Part shown: in pieces, positions 27,187 to 39,900 of the stretch
Position numbering within the stretch: position 1 is the stretch's first letter
How the letters are laid out: each line of letters begins with the position of its first letter
The notes under the pieces: model-generated
What the model was told of the DNA's origin: nothing
The model's database searches: none
What the model saw: the letters and a program-made list of their open reading frames with translations, nothing else
Origin: Argopecten irradians
Lineage: Eukaryota > Mollusca > Bivalvia > Pectinida > Pectinidae
Direction of reading: 5' to 3'
Length of the DNA stretch: 64,000 nucleotides
NCBI RefSeq assembly: GCF_041381155.1
Contig: NC_091144.1
Location: 32,978,980-33,042,979 of the forward strand
Program-made: the position numbers and the translations under genes

Positions 27187-27400
27187 TCCATGGACCAGCA
27201 CCTCATGTGGCACCTTATCCATGGTTTAGTACCACATGTGGCATCTAGCCCTAGGTTCAGCAAACCCTGTGGCACATTATTTACGGTCTAGCACTGCTTG
27301 TGGCACCCAGTCCATGATTCAGCACCATTTGGGGCACCTTTCCCATGGTGTAGCACCGCTTGTGGTGCCCAGTCCATGGTCCTGCATGGTCCGGTGGCTC
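27187..27400. repeat. ~34-bp tandem repeat beyond the receptor stop
   Basis: About six degenerate units (TCCATGGTTTAGCACCA, then TGTGGCACC). It begins 80 bp past the stop codon on the gene strand. Confidence 0.7.
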
Positions 27401-27479
27401 CTTGTGAGACATGAACTGTGATAATTGGTATGCTTTAAGTCCCTGCAATGTTTGTGTATAATACAGTGAGTTAACATGG

Positions 27480-27962
27480 TCATTTCTGTAAACTGAAGAC
27501 TTCCACTAGCAACGGCTCAAGTCGTGTGATATCCAAATGAGCGGCCATTTGTGCACTGGATTCGCCCAGACTTCGAACGTCTAGGAGTTTCATCAGCAAT
27601 TTGGGATATAGAGATCGAGCCTCGGTGAGGGGGTGTAATGACTCGAGATAAGCCTTGAGCCAGGTGGAAAACTTCTCCTGGCCTTGAGACACGAGCTCCT
27701 TGTTTTTAACGTTTGGCCGATCGGAGGAAAATAGTTCAATAACAAAGAGCAGGGTCATAATAGTTTTGTTGGCTTGAGTGAGTTGATTAAGGGACATGAC
27801 AAACTTGATATGTTCTATGTACATGCCATTGCCGAGAGTATTCTGAATCATCTGAGGCCCTATTGTTTTTTCTCCCAGAGACTGGCCTTTGACCTTCCAG
27901 CCCATTTGTGAGTTATCAAATCCCATCGCTGATCGCAGAACCATAATTTCCATAATTCCACC
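27480..27962 (-). CDS. Receptor last coding exon: ligand-binding domain and AF-2
   Basis: Acceptor with a strong pyrimidine tract (TTTTCTTTTGCAG) precedes 160 codons and a TGA at 27,480-27,482. It begins [16 protein letters not shown], continuing the domain signature from the previous exon, and ends [13 protein letters not shown]. Residues LLVEVF fit the AF-2 coactivator helix (two hydrophobics, x, Glu, two hydrophobics). The domain looks full length and undamaged. Two tandem arrays follow within 500 bp of the stop (27,187-27,400 and 26,985-27,135) and probably lie in the 3' UTR. Confidence 0.93.
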   Translation of the reverse strand, partial: GGIMEIMVLRSAMGFDNSQMGWKVKGQSLGEKTIGPQMIQNTLGNGMYIEHIKFVMSLNQLTQANKTIMTLLFVIELFSSDRPNVKNKELVSQGQEKFSTWLKAYLESLHPLTEARSLYPKLLMKLLDVRSLGESSAQMAAHLDITRLEPLLVEVFSLQK

Positions 27963-30900
27963 CTGCAAAAGAAAAAAAAATATCTTGAATGAATACAAAG
28001 ACATATTTATATCTGTGTTAAATAAATTTCTATATATTCATAATTAGCATTGGTACCAGAGTATATGTCTCTCTTTTAAGCTTTTCTGTGTGAGAAGTGA
28101 TCGCCATAGCAACCTATGTAACTTGTATAAAAGAATCAGCTATTTACCATCTCTGATCTTTGGTGACCTCTAGTGACCTCTGACCTTTGTTCAAAGATTT
28201 AAATGACAGAATAGCATTAAAGTCTATGAGTGTTTAATTTCCTTCATCTTGGATTACTGGATAACATTTGAACTTTGACCCTTAGGTCAAGGTGACACCA
28301 AATTTACAGCAATGTGGTGAAAGGACATTTTTAATGGTAAATATGTTAAAATACAGATAAGTTCATTCTAAATTCTATATTTAGAACAATGACCTTATAA
28401 ACATATTCTTAAGTATGGTGTATTGCATTATTTGACCCTGAACTTATGACCTACAAAATCAAATAATAGTATTACACATCAAAACAATTGAAATTCAGGC
28501 CTTCATGCAGCAACAAAAGAACATGGCTGCTCTAGATTAACGCTGGGCAAAAACCTTCTAAAGCGTGAACACACTTCACTGTAGGGCAATGACTTAGAAC
28601 AAGTGCCAATACATATTCAGAAATCTTCACCTAAACAAGAACCTGCTGAAAGATTATAGACAATCTCAATCACCTTTCATTTCTGCACCTGAAAATTAAT
28701 CTGACACGTCAAGGAGGTTCCACAAGGGGGAAACGAGTATATATCATAGAGAGTCTAAAGGGGAGGGAAAGAGACAAATTAAAGCTCGAAACAAATCAGT
28801 TAGATTAAACACAGAGAAAGTTCTGTTTATCGTTTGGTAAGCAACATGTACAAGTTTATCCATGAAGGGTTCGTTACTTGAAATTAAAATGATATACAGG
28901 TTATGTACCTTGTCAGGTACTGTGTAAAATCTGAAGTATACGTAATCTGCTTTGTCTTTCACATGATAGCGGTTGACATTTTCCCACCGTTCTCAGATGT
29001 GAATAATCCCCTTTTTATATCTTTAAAAATCCCTCACCCTACACTGTCCTTTTAAGAAAGCAACTGATTTGCAAGCTGTGCATGGCACTTCATCACCAGC
29101 CAATTTGATGGTCGAACTACCTTTAGCGTCACAAAACCTGCATCCCAAGAGCAAGAACCAGCTCCACAAAACCGAATCACCGATTCTATAGTGCTCCTCA
29201 GGGCACAACTCAAGAAAGAATGTCACTTCTACTTTAATGTTTTTCAAACCTTTAGAATTTTTTAAACAGTTTTTTTGTTTGTTTCTTTCTCAGAAACCTT
29301 TTTGATTTCACACATTGCATGACCATATGTGATTTTGATCTCGGGAGGGATTTAAAACTTCTGTTCCTGGTACATGTTGCTTTGTGATTCCTGAGGAAGC
29401 TTTACATTACATGATCTTACGTGACTATTAAGTTTTATTAGATATATAAGAAGCACCATTTTATATTTAACCAGAAATAAATATAAGGGAGATTGGAAAC
29501 TTGTATCTAAAAATAAACCACAAGTTTTTTTTCTGGTTTTTTTTTTTTTTTTAAAGAAAAATTAAGAAAAATATTTATTTTTTATTTTTGAAAATCATGA
29601 TTGGTTTCTACTAAAGGGAGATAATCCACTATGGGAGATAATCCACTATGGGAGATAACTCAAAAGGGGGGATTACTCCTTCCTGGGTGTTATTAGTTTA
29701 ACATCCTATAAATAGCCAGTGTCATGTAAGGACGTGCCAGGTCTTTTGGTGGAGGAAATCCGGAGTACCCTGAGAAAAAAAGATAAAACATTATATGTAT
29801 ACTTACTTTGAGTAAATGAATCTGGTCTTCTTGTGCAAGGGTTTTAAATTCTGGAATATGTTTAGCAAAACGAATCAACCTGCGCACAAATAAGTCTGTC
29901 ATATTAAAGAGGTCATTTGGGGACTTAGGACTAGATGTTAGCTTGTCTATTTGGTCGTCTGAGTACGGAGTGTCAAACACTATTTTATACTGATACTCGA
30001 GGTTTTCGATCTCCTTCTGGATCTCTTCCGCCAGTGGAATTGGGTTGTTGTCTTCCTCCATCTCGCACTTAAACGGCGACGACGATCCTTCACTGCTCTT
30101 GTTCGACGATTGATCTTCCATCATAAAGTTTGATGTCACTTCCATATTTGATGTTTGATTTTGATACTCATCCACAGAGGTTTTTCGTTGTTTCGTCCTC
30201 ACTTCACCAGGCCCTTTGGGCTTTTGTCGTCGTTTAGCGAGTTGGTCTTCACCTGGAAATTATCAAACCAGAATCAGGATATTTCTCTTTTTTTTGTGAT
30301 CTCACGAAAAAAGGATCAAATTAAGGGATATGTTTTATCTTAAAGACTTTAATCTAAGACGAAAACAAAAATTCAAACGTGTGTTGCTTGCAACTTAAGA
30401 TATAGCACCATAACAAGGTGACCTTGACCTTTGATCCTGAAACCAAACCCAAGCAATTATTTATGAAGACATGAAACTAATCAAAGTTAAATACATTTGT
30501 TAAACTGCCATCTTTGAATAAATTTAAGATAGATTGCCATGTTTAAATACAAGATAAACTGCTATCTTTGAATATAAGATAGACTACCATCTTTGAATAT
30601 AATAAGATACTGCCATCTTTGATATATGACTCTGATACCATTTTGAATATCTTTGAATTAAGATAGATACTAGACTGCCATCTTTGAAATGCTTCTTGAT
30701 AATAAAAGATCAAAACGATAAAGGATGTATTCGAATAAAGGATAGATTGACATCTTTGAATAAAAATTAAACGGCCATTTTACTACCTTAAAAAATAAAT
30801 TGTTATCCTGCCAATGTTTGTTACAAAAATGCCAAATACAAAAAAATGTAATTAAAATCATAAGTCTATCTTCTTTTTTCTTCATTAATCTATTTTTGTT

Positions 30901-33900
30901 GAACATGATTTTCTTATCTCCACAATGTGAGGCGAGGTCTTCTAAGCAAATAATTCTCGACGTTGTGTTAAAATAGAAACATTAATATAATTAAACGTTT
31001 CTGTAGGAGAAACATGCCACCGACATCAGGTAGGTCCTTAGTGCTTATAAGTAACAGATGAGTACAGAATCTTCCAAACACATTGCTTTAGATAGGCTTT
31101 CTTTCAATACAGATTCATTAATAAAAAAAATATGTTTACTTTTTTCATCAGAAGTACATGTGACCTTGTCCCTATTGCTGACCTTGACCTTACGTGCGTA
31201 CCAAGCTCTTGGCTCTCTGAATAGAGCTTTATCACTTGGCACAGATTCAGGTTGCGAAGAAGAAGACCTGGTTTTGATAGGATGATTTAATTTGGACATG
31301 TACGAATTTTAAGATCCAGTAAAGCTGAGGTTTATATATATATCTACGATTCTAAACTAACCCTACAATCATTAAATGACTTACATCAGGGTGAGGTCAT
31401 GAATGTCAAATTCCCAAAAAAATATCTGTACTCGATGAAGGGGTACAAATATTGCTAAATTATCATTAAACAGATATCCGGGGAAGTCACAGCGGAAGTC
31501 ACAGAGATTTGTATTAGATCATCTTCCCAAATTACTAAATCCTTAGTGCAAAAAGGTTACCACATCATTTTTAGCCATGGAAAATTTCATAAATGAAAGA
31601 ATACCCTACAGAGAAGAAGTGACAACAAACTGAAGTTCGAAGGTCCATATTTGAATATAAACAGTAAAACATTTTATTTTAGCGCAGTCAAATTTTAGCG
31701 CAAATGTGAATAATTGTTAATTATGATTTATTAATGTGGACGTAAATTCGGTGGTTTAGATTTGTTACCGGAAATACCCCTTTAAAAATGTTGGGCTGTT
31801 TCAAGACAGCGCAAAGAGCGCTAAATGAAACTTCCACTAGAATAAGTATATTTACAGTATAAATATCTGGCAAATGCCCATTTAGGTCACGACCTAAAGT
31901 ATCTCTGAGATAAATACTAGCTATTTTTAGAATGTCAGTTATTTAAGTCATATTCGATTGGTTGGTTGATTAAGTCTGATGACCTTTCAACAGCGAAGGT
32001 CTGAATATAAGTTTGTAAATTTCTCCAATACCTGACAGGGTTATCCCTGCGGTTGTTAGGGAAAAGATAACTCTGTCTTTTACCAAGGGGAAAAGACAGT
32101 TCCCACGCGCTTGAAAGTGACGTCATCAATACATCCGGCGAACATTTTTACGACCATCGATGTTCTTATCAACTGAGTTTTTACCATTTCTCGCTAAAGT
32201 TTGGGAGAAAAATCAAACATAGGTCTGTCAGATGGACAGGGATATCTCAACCCTCACGAAAGATTTTGACCATCAACCCTCGACAAGCCTTGGGTTGACC
32301 AGCCAAAATCTTTCACTCAGGTTGAGATATCCCTGTCCACTTGTCAGACCAATGTAAGGTTCTATTAATCTGTATGTTTTGGGAGACTGCGGTATATTTG
32401 TGTTGCATGTTTTGGGAGACTGCGGTATATTTGTGTTGAATGTTTTGGGAGACTGCGGTATATTTGTGTTGTATTTTTTGGGAGACTGCGGTATATTTGT
32501 GTTGCATGTTTTGGGAGACTGTGGTATATTTGTGTTGTATTTTTTGGGAGACTGCGGTATATTTGTGTTGCATGTTTTGGGAGACTGCGGTATATTTGTG
32601 TTGCATGTTTTGGGAGACTGTGGTATATTTGTGTTGTATTTTTTGGGAGACTGTGGTATATTTGTGTTGCATGTTTTGGGAGACTGTGATATATTTGTGT
32701 TGCATGTTTTGGGAGACTGTGGTATATTTGTGTTGAATGTTTTGGGAGACTGCGGTATATTTGTGTTGTATTTTTTGGGAGACTGCGGTATATTTGTGTT
32801 GCATGTTTTGGGAGACTGTGATATATTTGTGTTGCATGTTTTGGGAGGCTGTGGTATATTTGTGTTGTATGTTTTGGGAGACTGTGGTATATTTGTGTTG
32901 CATGTTTTGGGAGACTGCTGAATATTTGTGTTGTATGTTTTGGAAGACTGTGGTATATTTGTGTTGTATGTTTTGGGAGACTGTGGTATATTTGTGTTGC
33001 ATGTTTTGGGAGACTGCTGTATATTTGTGTTGTATGTTTTGGAAGACTGTGGTATATTTGTGTTGCATGTTTTGGGAGACTGCTGAATATTTGTATTGCA
33101 TGTTTTGGGAGACTGCTGTATATTTGTGTGGCATGTTTTGGGAGACTGCTGCATATTTGTGTTGTATGTTTTGGGAGACTGCTGTATATTTGTGTTGTAT
33201 GTTTTGGGAGACTGCAGTATATTTATGTTGCATGTTTTGGGAGACTGTGGTATATTTGTGTTGCATATTTTTGGGAGACTGCTGTATATTTGTGTTGCAT
33301 GTTTTGGGAGACTGTGGTATATTTATGTTGCATGTTTTGGGAGACTGTGGTATATTTGTGTTGTAAGTTTTGGGAGGCTGCAGTATATTTGTATTGTGTC
33401 TCTTTGCAATAGAGGAACTCTTGCCCCTTTTTATAGTGCTATCTCACTGAAGCGTGCCACCAAAGACAAAGAACAGCACACCCCACCAGGTTACATTATA
33501 CCTACAATGGGTAAATCACTTATACACAGTCCTTATATACAACAAGAAGGTCTTAAATATGAAGAATAAATGATCAAAGGGTTTCACTTACTTAATATCC
33601 AGTCTTTCTTCATCCCTATATCAAAACATTTCTTCAGACGACATCCCGAGCAGAACTTTCTCGTATGCGTGTCTAACTTACAGTTGCCATCAAAACTACA
33701 TGTAAACACCTGCAACAGATAATAGAGCAATCAAAATTAAATTTTTTATCATTTTTGTTTTTTAAATTTTCATTTCTATCTTTAAAAGATTTTAGAACAT
33801 TAAAATCAAAGTAAAATAAAAATTAAAATTATAGGTAGACATCTGAAATACAAAGTGATGCATTGTTAAATAGAAATTTATGTTAGGGAATAAAAATGAA

Positions 33901-36900
33901 AATTAACTCTTCAAAGGTGGTGGAACAATGGCATCCCCTTGACAAACTCCTTTAAACATTTGAAATGTGCTGCCATTTATTAAACATTTTGGTCATGATA
34001 AAAATGTATTACACATAATACAATGAGGATTCAAGGATACTATACAGTATATGCCTAGATCAGATTTTTTTTGGAAAATATAAATGCAAGATTAAGTGAT
34101 ATGACTTTGAAGTCAAGGTCACAGATAAGTAACAGCATCGTTTTCTGTTGATGCAAACATTATCAAGATAGTAATTATCGCTAGCAGAAGTTGTGGCATA
34201 AGCGAGAATTTATTAGAAGAAATTTTCCTAACTAATCTACCCCTGAAATTTCAAAATGAGCCAATTCCAACTTTGAACTAGAAGACTTCAGGAGTGAATG
34301 AGTAAAGAACCAGAACTATTGTGGCTCTTGATATTAAAAGGGGAGAAAATTAACTAAAATTCTGATAATTTTACATTAGTAGTTGGTCATTAAAACACTA
34401 AATCTATTTTAAAATTTAATGATGAAATACCATACGATAATTTTCCAAAATCTGAAGACATCATGGTAAGATGTTTTAGCTATGGAGGTTGGATGTTCTG
34501 TTTGATCAATTAATTTAAGACCACACATACACTTGAAAATTGTAAAATCATCTTTTTGTAAAATAAAATTCAATATGCCTCATCTTTTGGTGTTAATGAC
34601 AATACAAATCTGCATTTAATGCAAAACATCTGTCGGAACAAAAAACAGCTCCAAAGATATTGTTGTATATTCTTGTTTTACAGTGCTGTGTGTATAAACA
34701 AAACATAAAATTTGTCCTTCAAAGTAAACTGCAAAATTAAAGTTTATGAGCTAGCTTTACTTTTATCTCCATGTAAATAAGTTATATGGAATCTTTTATC
34801 TTTAAAAACAGCAGACATGCTCAAGAGAAATAGTTGTAAAATGTCAGTTGAGAAGATGGCTGATGTTGTAAGATTTTCAATGAGTTCCTTTTTCCGGTCA
34901 TACCAGTTATACTGCATTTGTTGTATCACAATGTAATGGAACGTAGCTGGATTTTTCAAGATGGCTGCACCAATATGAAAGATACACTTTGAATGTTAAA
35001 GCCAAACTGTACATAGCTATCAACAAAATTTTGAGTATTTGTAAATGTAGTTGAAATTAAGATATATCAAAGAATATTTATAATGCTTTTTTAATAACTT
35101 TGGTACAGCAGTTGTTGAAAGTCCATACATGTAAACATGCCTTCATTTTAAACTGGTCGCCATAGAAGTTACTATTATTGCCGAACGGAAGTCGGAAAGT
35201 TCATGACCCGTTTTTGGATGAGTTCGGATAGAAGCTACGTAGTTACGGTAGTCACATGAGGTTCTCGGCAACGACGTTACAATGTCAGCTAACTTCGGTT
35301 TGTTTGACTTAGTGGGATCCACCTAGCGATGTTTAATATTTATTTGATTTTTATCAAAATATTCCAAATCATAATCCCTCATCTTGACTTCGATTTAGTC
35401 CTTTCTCTGTATGATTTACAACAGGATTTTTTTTCAACATCCTTCTAAATCATGAAAAAAATAAGAAAGATACAGATATTGGACCTTTAAAAGCTAACTT
35501 TTTTCTGTCCTATAACAGCTGAAAGGGTCAAAAAGGGGTTGCCAGGCATTGTGCAGAAGGAAAACTGAACTTCCCGAAGCAAACTGTCGACGAAAGCTAG
35601 CCATTGAAATTGACTCACATCAGCTGAAAACATGGGGCCCGGAGATTGAAAGTGAGTGGTCAAATGTTTTATAGACACCTTAACCACTAAGCCACTAGGG
35701 CCAAGTTACAGAGGGATGATAAGATAATATCAGACGTCTTAACCACTGAGCTACAGGTATTTAATGATAGAGGGTTAGTTGTAGAATGTCACACACCTTA
35801 ACCACTCAGCCACTAAATCTAAAGGCCGAAATATCGAAGGATGATGAAAGAATGTCAGACACCTTAATCACTCAGCCACTGTGATTGGCCAAAGTGGTTC
35901 ATCGGAAAAAAAAAATGTCCTCATCTCAATGTTGTTTATGTTGAATTGAGATTTGACAATGGCCAAGACAGTACAAGAGAGACATCTGTACCACTACATG
36001 CACATATGTACCCGATTATGGAAGGAGGGGTGGGGGGGGGATGAGGGTGAGGTGGGGTGGGGAAGCATAACTTAAATGGGAGAGGGAGCACCATAAACAG
36101 ATTTTAAAATCAAGCCAAAATCATAAGTCTAAATAACCTATTGAAGCAGGTCAATATTAGGCACGAACTAAAGTGACCACAGTCTGAAACTGCATGACCG
36201 GAAGTACCTGCTGTACAGAGGTCATCCTTTGACAGAGAAAGAAAAACTGACCATGTTGCCTGTCAGTTCATGCCCCCAAATCATCACCATTACCATAACA
36301 GACAACTTTCCCTTTCTGTTTGGGCCACTTATAGTATTTATGTAGCTTGTACACATAAGTAGGGTGTATATATGTCAGATGACAGGTGCGAGTGAGTCCT
36401 AGACGGTATCTACGCACCTGGCTAGACATCTCGTAGTGCTACAGGTATATACATATATACCTATTTAGTATTGTTTACATAGCGTTCCGTACAAACAGTA
36501 AAGTCATGGAGATGTTTTTCGCCAATTAAGACAAATAGTCATGTACAACATTATAATCATACGTAATAGAAAACCTTTGTAGAAATATTTTTTCCACAAT
36601 TTTTTCTCTATGTATTATTGTGAATAATTAATTTTCAAATTTCACATGTCGGTTAAATTAAATGATCAAATCATTGCAAATCATTGCTGTACTGCAAGTT
36701 ACAATAAAATATATTTACATTTTCACTGCAGTCGCACTATATAACCTTATCAAGCACATGTGGCATTCATCAGTCTATGAACTGCCATCTGTTTATTATG
36801 ACATCATTGATTATCATTGTGACGTTGCGATGACAATTGTGTTAGCATATATGCCAACTGAACAGCAGCAAATATAATGAAACATGTTTCGTTAAATTTA

Positions 36901-39900
36901 CCACTGTCCAGTTGGCATTCTTACTCACATAATTGCCAATTGAATCCAGTTCAATGCTTAAATAGCACCACAGCACAATTTGATCATCCTTCAGCAATCC
37001 AATGGACCAAGTTTGTATTGAAAATACCAATAAATGCCCCTCTATATGATTCCATTATTTGAAATGATTTAATTTAATGGTGCCTTATAGGGTAAAATAC
37101 GGTAATTAAGATAAAATTCTTGAAGCATTATTTTGTATATACATAATGAAGAGTTGTCTGCTCCTGTTTAAGTGATACTATTTTGTATGGCATGTTTTTG
37201 TGTGAGAAGATATATAAAGTGAGCAATAAATGACGCTGAAAAAATAAAACGCACAGATAACCATTCTTATATGAAAGCATTATTCTCCCTTAGAGCAGAG
37301 CAATAAAAACGTGCAATGTGTAATGAAAAGATGAATCAGATAGGGAAACTAATAATGAAGCAATATAGAGTGTTTTTGTAATGGCATAAAGAATTATGTC
37401 TTCTTGTGCATAGGTATTAATTGCATAAAGTTTGTAAGAAAAAAACCCAACATTTAAGTGACTCTGCCAACTGCTTTGTCTCATCAACGATTTTTCCTTT
37501 TTTGAAAATTACAGAGTTACCTCCCTTTCAGGTAGTCGTCCGTAGTGATGTCATTATTTTGTGATCCAAACTTGCGGCATTTTCTCTGAAAAGGATGACA
37601 TTATGTTTGCGAACACATGATGTCAGAACCAATACCAACCCGCAAGGGGAGACAACTCTGTAATGTGAAAATATAGAATGGGTACCCGTTTCATCGGTGT
37701 AACCTAAGGAGCAGACAATTCTATATCAAGCAAAGTAAAGAGTCAGGTTAAGAGAGGAATTAATTTAGAAAAAGAGTTTTTTTGTGAGTTATTTTTTATT
37801 ATGGAGAGAAGCATTGTTAGTGAGATAGATAAAGGGTTTTTGCTTACATTTGTGCCAAGTCCCGCACCGCCACCCGATCCCATCCCAGGCATCATCTGTG
37901 AAAGGCATAATCAACATAAATAATCGTGCATGCTCTCCGATTTTATCAATATTATTTAAATATTCTGTTTCTGCACATTATAGAGTTATCTGTCCTTGAG
38001 AGTATAGGTATTAATTGTGACGTCATAAGTTTGTGAGCAAAGGTAACGAAAAAAATATAATATTATGCTCAGAAACATGATGTAGCAAAAAATATCAACC
38101 TGCAAGGGCAGACAATTCTGTAATATGAAAAATACAAAACATTATTTTTAACAATTTTTTTATTATTACCATTGAATTTTTTTTAAACTTGAAAAAAAAA
38201 CTAGAAAATATTTTAAAAATTAATAATATCAATATTAAACTTGAATATTTCTTACATAAATATATTAAATATAATTAAATCAAAAGATTTATATGTTTTA
38301 ATACAATGCTAAAATTAATTATCATTATTAATTTATATAATATGTGATTGATATAATTGCAATAGATAATTAATTAGGACATCATGTTCTTTTCCTGCAA
38401 AATAATTAATATTTAATATATTAGTTATACATGACATTATGTAATTAATACAAATTCTATTGTCTTTAATTACATATTATTTTTCTTCAAAAATTTGCTT
38501 AAATTATGCTACATCAACAGAAATACATTGAAAATTATTTTTGCTTGACTGAACATTTTTTGCAAATTTATAATTAATAATATTTATTCAAGGCTCCAAA
38601 TAAGTTACAATAAAGTTAGAATTTGCCATGAATATATAAATATTGATTGAGAAATATATCATTTTTGTTAAATCAAAATATTTTTTTTTATAATTATATA
38701 GTTGTGTCCTTAAAGCGAACTGCCAGAATACACTTTGATCACCTGCATCTGAATTAATTACAGATTTTTTTTCTGCTTTTAATTACGTCAACTGTACTTG
38801 ATATTTGATCTAACAATTTTTATAGTATTTCTTTTCTGATATTTCCATCATAAATGTAACAGGGCAAAACAAACGTGATGCTGTCTTCCTTTCAAGATTG
38901 ATACCTGTCATGGGATATTTATCCAAATGCCTAGTAGATCTTGTATTATATACTAGACAGTCACAAATTAGTGGTTTATCTCAAAGGTATCCCATCTTTC
39001 TTAGTTACATATTCAACCAGGATGTTTTTATATGATTAAATATACATATCTGTATCATCAAGCTTATCAAAAAAAAAAAAAAAAAGTAATAAAAAAAAAT
39101 ATGGAAACATTCACCAATCAAAAGCTGTCATTTAAGTCACATGATCGCAATTAATACAACAAGTCAAATCTCAAATAATTTCATGTAATAAGAAACTGAA
39201 AGTTGACACACTAGACTTTTTCTTATGATAAAAATCTTGATCTGTAAAACTGATACTTCAAAATCAAATTCAAGTGCAGATTGAAGATTGTGTAATGAAG
39301 TTTGTTGGATGATATCATGTTCTTTCACCCCTTAAATTTTAAAATAAACTGTAACATACACCCCCGTAAATTTCAAAAATGAACTGTTCCACAAGACCCC
39401 TTAAATTTTAAAATAAATTGTTCCATGAGACCCCTTAAATTTTAAAATGAACTGTTCCATATTAAGTGACAAGTACATGCTTAGCACAATTTAATTCAAA
39501 GAGTGCAGGTTACCACAAATTTACAGCTAAATTATACGGATACAATATTTAAATGCTAATACAGCTGATTTCAATAAGAAACCTGTGCTTCATATATAAT
39601 TTTGTACGACATTTATGTGTATTTTTAAGAGTTTTTACAATGTAGTCTTTTTTATTGAAATTAATTAATATATTTAGCAAAAGAAATTCTAAGCACATTT
39701 TTGAACAGGTATATAATTAGCATCGTTGTAGGTATAGGTAATTAACTTTAATAATCATTAATAATAGTTATTGTGTGGCATGATAGCTACAATACAGAAT
39801 CTACAGCAGTAATGAATACCAATTTCATACAAACATGTAAAATTCCATTTCATTGCTCAACGAACTGTCCAATTTTTAGTCTCGTAACAATAACACGTCA

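Larger units (their letters stand above)
37448..39465. repeat. ~2-kb duplicated segment, left copy
   Basis: Matches 61,924-64,000 in the same orientation with only scattered substitutions and small indels. Begins at CAACATTTAAGTGACTC in both. The left copy has a 16-bp insertion near its start. It contains the possible microexon (37,848-37,895). Ends in a ~33-bp tandem array. Confidence 0.92.

Noticed and set aside
29023..29247. Cys-containing 74-codon open frame in the last receptor intron
   Set aside because: Spacing of cysteines fits no zinc motif I know and no splice sites link it to the receptor.
32273..33366. Open frames of ~300 codons on both strands made of 11-residue repeats
   Set aside because: By-product of a 33-bp tandem repeat inside a receptor intron; both strands open equally, no independent coding evidence.
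32372..33397. CRISPR-like regular direct repeats
   Set aside because: Units are contiguous with no unique spacers, in a eukaryotic intron.
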